Assembly (NCBI GenBank): GCA_934754975.1
Contig: CAKVKI010000076.1
Span: 1 to 10,722 of the forward strand
Direction of reading: 5' to 3'
Length of the DNA stretch: 10,722 nt
From: an uncultured Alistipes sp.
GTDB lineage: Bacteria > Bacteroidota > Bacteroidia > Bacteroidales > Rikenellaceae
Below are positions 5,525 to 10,722 of this stretch, piece after piece (position 1 is the first letter of the stretch; every line of letters begins with the position of its first letter). Below the pieces are notes generated by a model. That model searched no databases. It worked only from the letters and a program-made list of their open reading frames with translations, and was not told the origin of the DNA. Position numbers and translations under genes: made by a program.

Positions 5525-6424
5525 TCAGTCGCCGACCTTGTACATGACGTAGAACAGTTCCGTCGAACTGCGCCACATGTTGTCGTAGAACGAATCCCGT
5601 CCCGGTTCTGCGGCGGCGCTGGGCAGCAGGAAGCGGAAAAGCCGGTTGTTGCCTTCCGTGCCGAAGATCATGGTCGAGGAGACGTTGTTCTGCGTGATCT
5701 TCATCTGGTTTGTGGTCAGGTCGAGCGTCCACTGCGATTCGCCCGGCGGAAGCAGGTGGCGCAGGCGCGGGTTCATGTCCAGCGGGGCTTCGACGCTGTA
5801 AGGCGCGTAGATGCCCCAGAAATTGCCGTAGGCCCCGTCGTCGCCGGCCGCATGGACGAGCGTTCCGGTGAGTTCGTTGTCCGAAATCCCGCCGAGCGTG
5901 ATCGTCACCCGGTCGTCGTATTCGGGTAGTCCGTAGGCGCCGAACTCGCCGCTGCTGAGCTGCGTGGTCCAAGCTCCGTCGCCGACGCCGCTGACCCGCT
6001 GGTTGCACGCCAGCTTGACATCGACGATGCGCCATGTGCCGAGGAAGAACGGATCGTAGGTTTCGAGATAGATCCACCAGTCGAGCGTATGTCCCGACCG
6101 GGAGGTCACGGTGATGCGCGCCCTGCGTTCGGGGTTGCTGAAATTGAGCGCGTCGCCGCTCCCGACGCTGGCGCTGGCGCCCTCCGAGACGACGATCCCC
6201 TTGACGGGAACCCGGTCGTAGGCGAAGCCGGGAGTTTCGAGGATATAGACCGTTGCGGTGGCCCGGCTGCCGTCGCGGTCGATGATGGCGGTTCCCATCT
6301 GTCCTTCGACGCGCAGTTCGAGCAGCGAACGTTCGTTGCCGGAAAGGTCCTCGTCGATGGTCTTCGTACACGACGACAGGGCCGTGACAAGCAGAAGGGC
6401 GGTCGGTATGAGGTATTTTTTCAT
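5525..6424 (-). CDS. SusCD-associated lipoprotein of unknown function (299 aa)
   Basis: This is the last gene of the SusC-SusD operon, starting 11 bases after the SusD stop. It has a lipoprotein signal: MKKYLIP, a hydrophobic core and LSSC with the lipidated cysteine at residue 19. Acidic residues (DED at 24-26) follow shortly after, as in surface-exported Bacteroidetes lipoproteins. Two regions are visible. Residues about 35-121 look like a small beta-sandwich module (LLELRVEGQMGTAIID, a GASAS segment, LNFSNPE, then ITVTSRSGHTLDWWIYLE); this resembles the DUF5018/Ig-like modules often found in PUL lipoproteins. Residues about 126-299 begin FLGTWRIVDV and are rich in alternating beta strands and aromatics, perhaps a calycin-like barrel. 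I do not recognise the C-terminal part. The position and lipid anchor suggest an accessory surface binding protein in the role of SusE/SusF, but sequence similarity to those is not evident. Lipoprotein status is secure; function is inferred from context. Confidence 0.8.
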   Translation of the reverse strand: MKKYLIPTALLLVTALSSCTKTIDEDLSGNERSLLELRVEGQMGTAIIDRDGSRATATVYILETPGFAYDRVPVKGIVVSEGASASVGSGDALNFSNPERRARITVTSRSGHTLDWWIYLETYDPFFLGTWRIVDVKLACNQRVSGVGDGAWTTQLSSGEFGAYGLPEYDDRVTITLGGISDNELTGTLVHAAGDDGAYGNFWGIYAPYSVEAPLDMNPRLRHLLPPGESQWTLDLTTNQMKITQNNVSSTMIFGTEGNNRLFRFLLPSAAAEPGRDSFYDNMWRSSTELFYVMYKVGD

Positions 6425-6435
6425 CTTCGTAGTGT

Positions 6436-7920
6436 CTATTTAACGTTCGGGTTCAAATCGAGTTCGCGCTGCGGGATCGGGTAGAAGGCCGCCTGCTCTT
6501 CGGAGAGTTTGGTGGCTTCGGGAACCGTGGCGGTGACCGACGCCGTGCGGCGCAGGTCGTAGAGACGGTTGCCTTCGAACGCCAGTTCGAGGGCGCGCTC
6601 CTGAATGACGGCTTTGCGGAATTCCGCGAGACTCATGCCCTCCGGCAGGTCCGGGATTCCGGCGCGCCGGCGGATTTCATTGACCAGTGCCAGTCCTTCG
6701 TCGGGACCGGCCGCTTCGGCGAAGACGAGCGCGATGTCCGAATAGCGGATCAGGAAAGGACGGGCGCTGGTGCGTTCGCCGATGAAGTCGGGATCGACGT
6801 ATTTGGCCGAGAAGTAGCCGCGTACGGGGGAGGGGGTGACGAGTTTGCCGGTCTGGTCGTAGATGTCCTTGTGGATCAGCTCCGTGCGCCGCTTGTCCGT
6901 GGCGAGGAAGGTCTTCTCCACGAAGTTGTCTTCGATCAGGAAGACGCCCCAGCCGTTGCCGTTGCCCTTCTGGAGGCTGCCGTCGCTGTAGCGGATGTAG
7001 ATCGGCGCGGAGCCGTTGTTGGGCAGGAACTGGAGCGGGATTTTCGAATACATGCCTTCGTGCGTGCCGCTGCGGTCGATGCCCATGATGAAGATGTGTT
7101 CCGGTCCGTCGGGTTTCGTAACGTCGTAGATGCTGCGCAGGTCGCTGTCGAAGTTGTACGTCTCCTTGTAGTCGAAAACCACCTTGCGCGACCAATAGGC
7201 GGCCTGCGTGTACATTTCGTCGGCATTGCGCGGCGCCGAGGCGTAGCCGGGCGCCTTGCTGGCGATGCTCGACGCGAGCGTCAGGTAGACTTTCGAGAGC
7301 AGGGCCTGCGCGCCGACCTTGTCGATGCGGCCGAAGACCTTGTTTACCGTGAGCATCTTTTCGGCCGCGAGCAGGTCCTCCAGAATCCGGTCGTAGATCT
7401 TGTCGATCGACTCGGCCATCTGGGGCGTCGTCTCTTCGAGCGACGAGATCGGTGCGGTGTAGAGCGGAACCCGTCCGTAGGCCCGGACGAGGTTGAAATA
7501 GTTCCATGCCCTCAGAAACAGGGCTTCGCCGACCACGCGGTTTTTCACCGTCTCGTTCAGATTGCCTCCCGAAACGCGTTCGATGACCGTATTGGCGCGG
7601 TTGATGCCGATGTAGCAGTATTTGAAGTAGTACATCGTCAGTTCGGTTTCCGAATTGACGGTCCATTGCTGCAGCATGTGTATGTCGCCCGGCTCGTCCG
7701 GTTTGGGATACATCGCTTCGGTCGGGATGTCGCCCAGATACCAGATCCCGCGGAGGTATTCGAGGTAGTTCAACGCATTGTAGGCGTACATCAGGCCCGA
7801 TTCGGCATCCTCTTCCGTTTTGTAGAAATTATCGCTCGAATAGAAGCCGTAGGGGGTCTCGTCCAGCGAGCAGGCCGAAAGCATGCCGACCGCAGCGAGC
7901 GTGAATATGATCTTTTTCAT
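6436..7920 (-). CDS. RagB/SusD family nutrient-uptake outer-membrane lipoprotein (494 aa)
   Basis: SusD-like proteins cap the SusC channel at the cell surface and capture the ligand. The signal peptide ends in LSAC with lipidated C17, followed by SLDETPYG. The N-terminal signature DNFYKTEEDAESGLMYAYNAL is at 30-50. Helical TPR-type segments follow (GEALFLRAWNYFNLVRAYG at 131-149; GRIDKVGAQALLSKVYLTLAS at 197-217). The C-terminal SusD signature is clear: RYSDIALVFAEAA (392-404), VNEIRRRAGIPDL (413-425) and ERALELAFEGNRLYDLRR (441-458), ending PIPQRELDLNPNVK. Many SusD proteins continue for a few residues after NPN (QNPGY-like); this one stops there. It starts 12 bases after the SusC stop and is followed 11 bases later by the third lipoprotein, so all three are one operon. 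The carbohydrate-binding residues of SusD are not conserved enough in the family to read a substrate from sequence alone. Confidence 0.96.
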   Translation of the reverse strand: MKKIIFTLAAVGMLSACSLDETPYGFYSSDNFYKTEEDAESGLMYAYNALNYLEYLRGIWYLGDIPTEAMYPKPDEPGDIHMLQQWTVNSETELTMYYFKYCYIGINRANTVIERVSGGNLNETVKNRVVGEALFLRAWNYFNLVRAYGRVPLYTAPISSLEETTPQMAESIDKIYDRILEDLLAAEKMLTVNKVFGRIDKVGAQALLSKVYLTLASSIASKAPGYASAPRNADEMYTQAAYWSRKVVFDYKETYNFDSDLRSIYDVTKPDGPEHIFIMGIDRSGTHEGMYSKIPLQFLPNNGSAPIYIRYSDGSLQKGNGNGWGVFLIEDNFVEKTFLATDKRRTELIHKDIYDQTGKLVTPSPVRGYFSAKYVDPDFIGERTSARPFLIRYSDIALVFAEAAGPDEGLALVNEIRRRAGIPDLPEGMSLAEFRKAVIQERALELAFEGNRLYDLRRTASVTATVPEATKLSEEQAAFYPIPQRELDLNPNVK

Positions 7921-7932
7921 GGCTTGTCTGAA

Positions 7933-10722
7933 TTAGAAGTTAAGGTCGATTCCGACGGTGTATTTGCGGAGTTTGGGATATCCGCCCCAGTAAATGCCGT
8001 CGAGTCCCACTTCGGGGTCGTATCCGTCGAATTTGCTGAAGGTGTGTACGTTGTCTATGTTGGCGTAGATGCGCATGCCTTTGAGGAACCTGCGGTTGAA
8101 ATGGAGGTTGTAACCGAGGGTGATGTTCTGGATGCGCAGGAACGAGCCGTCCTGAAGGAAGTAATCCGACAGCCAGTATTGCCGGGCGTTGTTCAGCCGC
8201 GGGAAATCGTTGGTCGGATTGTCCGGAGTCCACCGCTTGGCCTTGACGCGCGGGCTGAACGTATAGTTGTTGTACAGTACGTCGTTGCCGTAGACGCCGT
8301 AGAGGAATACGGAGAGGTCGAGGTTCTTCCAGCGCAGCGAGAGGTTCAGGCTGGCCGTGAAGTCGGGATTGGGGTCGCCGATGATGCACCGGTCCTCCGG
8401 CGTGATGGCGTAGTCGCCCGTCAGGTCTACGTATTTCAGCTCGCCGGGACGGTCTTTCAGCCCGTCGGGGTCGATGAATCCGGGGTCCTGCCCCTCCTGA
8501 ATGATGCCGTCGACGCGGTAGCCGTAGAATACGTTCATCGGATGGCCTACCGCATAGATGCTGGCGTTCTGGTTGAACATGGAGACCGGCTCGCCGGTCA
8601 CTTCGTAGTACATGCCCGTCAGGTAATCCTGCGAAAGACCGCTCGAAATGGCGTCGCCCAGGCTTACGACCTTGTTGCGGTTCATCGAGTAGATGAAGGT
8701 GGCCGAGAAACTCCAGTCCCTCGTGTGGACGATGTCGCCTTCGAGGCTCACCTCGAAGCCCTTGTTCGTCACTTCGCCGTCGTTGACCCATATTTTGTCG
8801 TAGCTCGACGACAGGGGCAGGTATTTTTCACGCAGCAGGTCGGTGGTCTTTTTGTAGTAGACGTCGGCGGTCAGCCGCAGGCGCCGGTCGAAGGCTGCGA
8901 AATCGACGCCGAAATCGAGCTGCGAGGTCGATTCCCACTTCAGGTCCGGATTGGCGATGCCGCCCCATACCATGTACCGGTTGTTGGCGCCGGTGCGTCC
9001 CACCTCGTAGCCGGGGCCGATCACGGTCGCCCACTCGCCGTTGTGCCAGAATTTCTCCATGCCGTAGCGGTCGAGGGTCTGGTAGCTGCTGATGCCCTGA
9101 TTGCCGGAGGCTCCGTAGCTCAGGCGCAGCTTCAGTTCGCTCAGCCAGCGCGATTGCTTGAGCCACGGCTCGTTGTGCATCTTCCAGCTGACGGCCCCCG
9201 AAGGGAAGTAGCCCCACTTGTTGTTTTTGCCGAATTTCGTCGAGCCGTCGGCGCGCATGGTGGCCGTCAGCAGGTATTTGTCCTTGAGCGAGTAGTTGAT
9301 GCGCCCGTAGAAGGAGAGCAGCTTGCTCAGGTAGTACCCGTCGTTGTATATCTGGCGCAGGTTGGGATTGCCGGCGTTCATGTTTTCGTTCTTGAGGACG
9401 TCGTTGACGAATCCGCGGGCGGTCGTGTAGAGTCCGCGGCCCGTGTCCCAGTTGTAGGAGTGGCCGGCCATGACGGTCAGGGAGTGGTTCTCGTTGAACG
9501 TGCGGCTGAACGTCAGGTAGGTCTCCGACATGAGGTTCTGGTTGAACGAATTGTTGATCTGGGCGATGCCGCCGTTGTCGTTGGCGTCCTGCGAAGTGTT
9601 GCTGGCGCGGTACACGTCGCCGACCGAGGTTTGGTAGCGGTAGTCCAGCTGCGAGTGGATCGTCAGACCCTTGACCGGCTCCCAATCGACGGCCAGCGAG
9701 GTGACGAAGTCGCGGCCGGTGGTTTTGTTCTGCACGTTATCCAGAATGACCAGCGGATGGCCGAAGTCCTGCGCCCCGGCCAGGTAGTAATTACCCTCCT
9801 TGTCGTAGACGGGCCAGAGGGGGTTGCGGCCGTATTCGAGTCCGTTGCTGATGTTGCGGTTGGTGATCGAGAGGACGTTGTAGGAGGTCAGTTTCAGGTT
9901 CTTGTAGAGGTTGTAGGTGACGCCGAGGTTGGCGTTGATGCGCTCGTAGGAGTCTTTCTTGTACAATCCCTGGTTGTTGTGGTAGTTGACGTTGAGGTTG
10001 ATCGAGGCGCGGTCGTTGGCGCTGCTGACGGCCGCCGTCGTGCTGTTCAGGACGGGGGTTCTCAGGCAGAGGTCGCGCCAGTCGGTATTGGCCCATTCGC
10101 CGTTTTGTATCTCAAGCAGCGAGGGATAATAGATGCCGCCGATGGTCTGGCCGATGTAGATGGGGTTGAGTCCGGCGTTTACCTGCTCCTCGTTGGTGAC
10201 CTGAGCCATGAGCATCGGGTCGTACCAGATGTCGAGCGGGTCGGAGAGCTGGCTGATGACCGTCTGGTGCTTGACCGAAATGTTGGTCTGCCCCTTTGCG
10301 GCCGACTTGGTCGTGACGAGGATCACGCCGTTGGCGCCCCGCGATCCGTAGATTGCCGATGCCGAGGCGTCCTTGAGAATCTCGATCGATTGGATGTCCG
10401 AGACGTTGATCTGCGAGAGGTTGCCCGCATCGCCCATCGGGAAGCCGTTGACTACGACGAGCGGCGTGTTGGAGCCTTCGAGCGAGCTGTTGCCGCGGAT
10501 GCGGACGATCGCTCCCGCACCCGGGTCCTGCGAGGTGTTCAGCACCTGAAGACCTGCGGCACGGCCCTGAAGCAGTCCGTCGACCGAAGTGGAGGAGAGG
10601 TTGTCGAGCGCCCCCATTTTGACGGACGCCACCGAACCGGTGAGGTCGCTTTTCTTTACGGCGCCGTAGCCGACCACGACCACCTCGTCCACGAGTTTCG
10701 AATCGTCTTCGAGCGTGATCGG
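7933..10722 (-). CDS. SusC/RagA-family TonB-dependent outer-membrane transporter, N-terminus missing (929 aa visible)
   Basis: This is the large beta-barrel partner of the SusD protein; it imports ligand across the outer membrane using TonB and proton-motive energy. The frame is open to the right edge. The first visible residues, PITLEDDSKL, run into VDEVVVVGYG, the conserved segment between the N-terminal carboxypeptidase-regulatory-like domain and the plug. A GTG at 10692 encodes the valine of VDEVVVVGYG and is not the true start. About 100 residues are therefore outside (signal peptide, CarboxypepD_reg-like domain). The plug follows (about residues 20-140): LQGRAAGLQV, VRIRGNSSL, PLVVVNGFPM, IEILKDASASAIYGSRGANGVILVTTK. 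The rest is barrel, ending LRKYTVGIDLNF with a C-terminal aromatic as expected for outer-membrane insertion. No frameshift or internal stop is present. It is first in the visible operon; its promoter and any regulator lie beyond the edge. Confidence 0.96.
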   Translation of the reverse strand, partial: PITLEDDSKLVDEVVVVGYGAVKKSDLTGSVASVKMGALDNLSSTSVDGLLQGRAAGLQVLNTSQDPGAGAIVRIRGNSSLEGSNTPLVVVNGFPMGDAGNLSQINVSDIQSIEILKDASASAIYGSRGANGVILVTTKSAAKGQTNISVKHQTVISQLSDPLDIWYDPMLMAQVTNEEQVNAGLNPIYIGQTIGGIYYPSLLEIQNGEWANTDWRDLCLRTPVLNSTTAAVSSANDRASINLNVNYHNNQGLYKKDSYERINANLGVTYNLYKNLKLTSYNVLSITNRNISNGLEYGRNPLWPVYDKEGNYYLAGAQDFGHPLVILDNVQNKTTGRDFVTSLAVDWEPVKGLTIHSQLDYRYQTSVGDVYRASNTSQDANDNGGIAQINNSFNQNLMSETYLTFSRTFNENHSLTVMAGHSYNWDTGRGLYTTARGFVNDVLKNENMNAGNPNLRQIYNDGYYLSKLLSFYGRINYSLKDKYLLTATMRADGSTKFGKNNKWGYFPSGAVSWKMHNEPWLKQSRWLSELKLRLSYGASGNQGISSYQTLDRYGMEKFWHNGEWATVIGPGYEVGRTGANNRYMVWGGIANPDLKWESTSQLDFGVDFAAFDRRLRLTADVYYKKTTDLLREKYLPLSSSYDKIWVNDGEVTNKGFEVSLEGDIVHTRDWSFSATFIYSMNRNKVVSLGDAISSGLSQDYLTGMYYEVTGEPVSMFNQNASIYAVGHPMNVFYGYRVDGIIQEGQDPGFIDPDGLKDRPGELKYVDLTGDYAITPEDRCIIGDPNPDFTASLNLSLRWKNLDLSVFLYGVYGNDVLYNNYTFSPRVKAKRWTPDNPTNDFPRLNNARQYWLSDYFLQDGSFLRIQNITLGYNLHFNRRFLKGMRIYANIDNVHTFSKFDGYDPEVGLDGIYWGGYPKLRKYTVGIDLNF

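Noticed and set aside
4842..6371. A 509-codon open frame on the minus strand across efp and the third lipoprotein gene
   Set aside because: It runs antisense through elongation factor P and in a second frame through the lipoprotein, crosses a strong terminator and has an arginine-rich, domain-free product. It is a shadow of GC bias.
7940..9685. Two further minus-strand open frames of about 285 codons within the SusC gene
   Set aside because: Both are out of frame with the full-length SusC reading frame, which has clear family motifs throughout; their products are rich in Arg, Gln and His with no domain.
10690..10692. GTG as the start of the SusC-like transporter
   Set aside because: The frame continues upstream to the window edge with family-typical residues (ITLEDDSKL), and the GTG encodes the conserved valine just before the plug. 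The real start is outside.
1..10722. CRISPR arrays, tRNA or rRNA genes, insertion sequences, phage or defence genes
   Set aside because: No regularly spaced repeats, cloverleaf-like sequence, transposase motifs or terminal inverted repeats were found on reading both strands. The largest gene-free gap is 173 bases and is explained by divergent promoters.

Overview
The window looks like chromosomal DNA of a GC-rich member of the Bacteroidales; an Alistipes-like (Rikenellaceae) genome would fit best, but this is an inference. Three things support it. There is a SusC/SusD outer-membrane pair. There is a DUF4837-type lipoprotein, a family known to me only from Bacteroidetes. Several upstream regions carry a Bacteroidetes -7 promoter element (TAnnTTTG) and mostly lack Shine-Dalgarno sequences. 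No rRNA, tRNA, CRISPR array, insertion sequence or phage gene was seen.

Layout, left to right. (1) The last codons of a LuxR/NarL-type DNA-binding protein (+) are followed 16 bases later by a class I SAM methyltransferase (+, 108-917), which ends at a strong hairpin with a T tract. (2) A minus-strand pair follows: a DUF4837 lipoprotein (2456-3463) and then a cardiolipin synthase (998-2413). Both are envelope genes, probably one transcript, and they converge on the methyltransferase. (3) A 173-base divergent control region (3464-3636) holds two back-to-back -7 boxes. (4) On the plus strand a small NodB-type polysaccharide deacetylase (3637-4245) is followed one base later by the flavin prenyltransferase ubiX (4247-4795). 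Elongation factor P (4857-5423) comes next, with its own promoter. (5) A long symmetric hairpin (5471-5510) separates efp from the convergent minus-strand operon that fills the right half: a SusC-like TonB-dependent transporter (7933 to the right edge, lacking its N-terminus), a SusD-like lipoprotein (6436-7920) and a third lipoprotein of unknown function (5525-6424).

How the genes work together. The right half is the transport core of a nutrient-uptake (PUL-type) operon. SusC is the outer-membrane channel, SusD the lid and binding protein, and the third lipoprotein probably an accessory surface binder. No glycoside hydrolase, lyase or peptidase is visible, so the substrate cannot be named. 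The left half is envelope and housekeeping: phospholipid synthesis, carbohydrate deacetylation, prenylated-flavin cofactor synthesis, and relief of ribosome stalling at polyproline.

I do not see a clear previously undescribed system here. The most interesting details are the EF-P tip loop (PGKGP, the motif of EF-Ps that work without lysine modification), the unfamiliar third lipoprotein of the SusCD operon, the deacetylase without a signal peptide coupled to ubiX, and the structured divergent promoter region.
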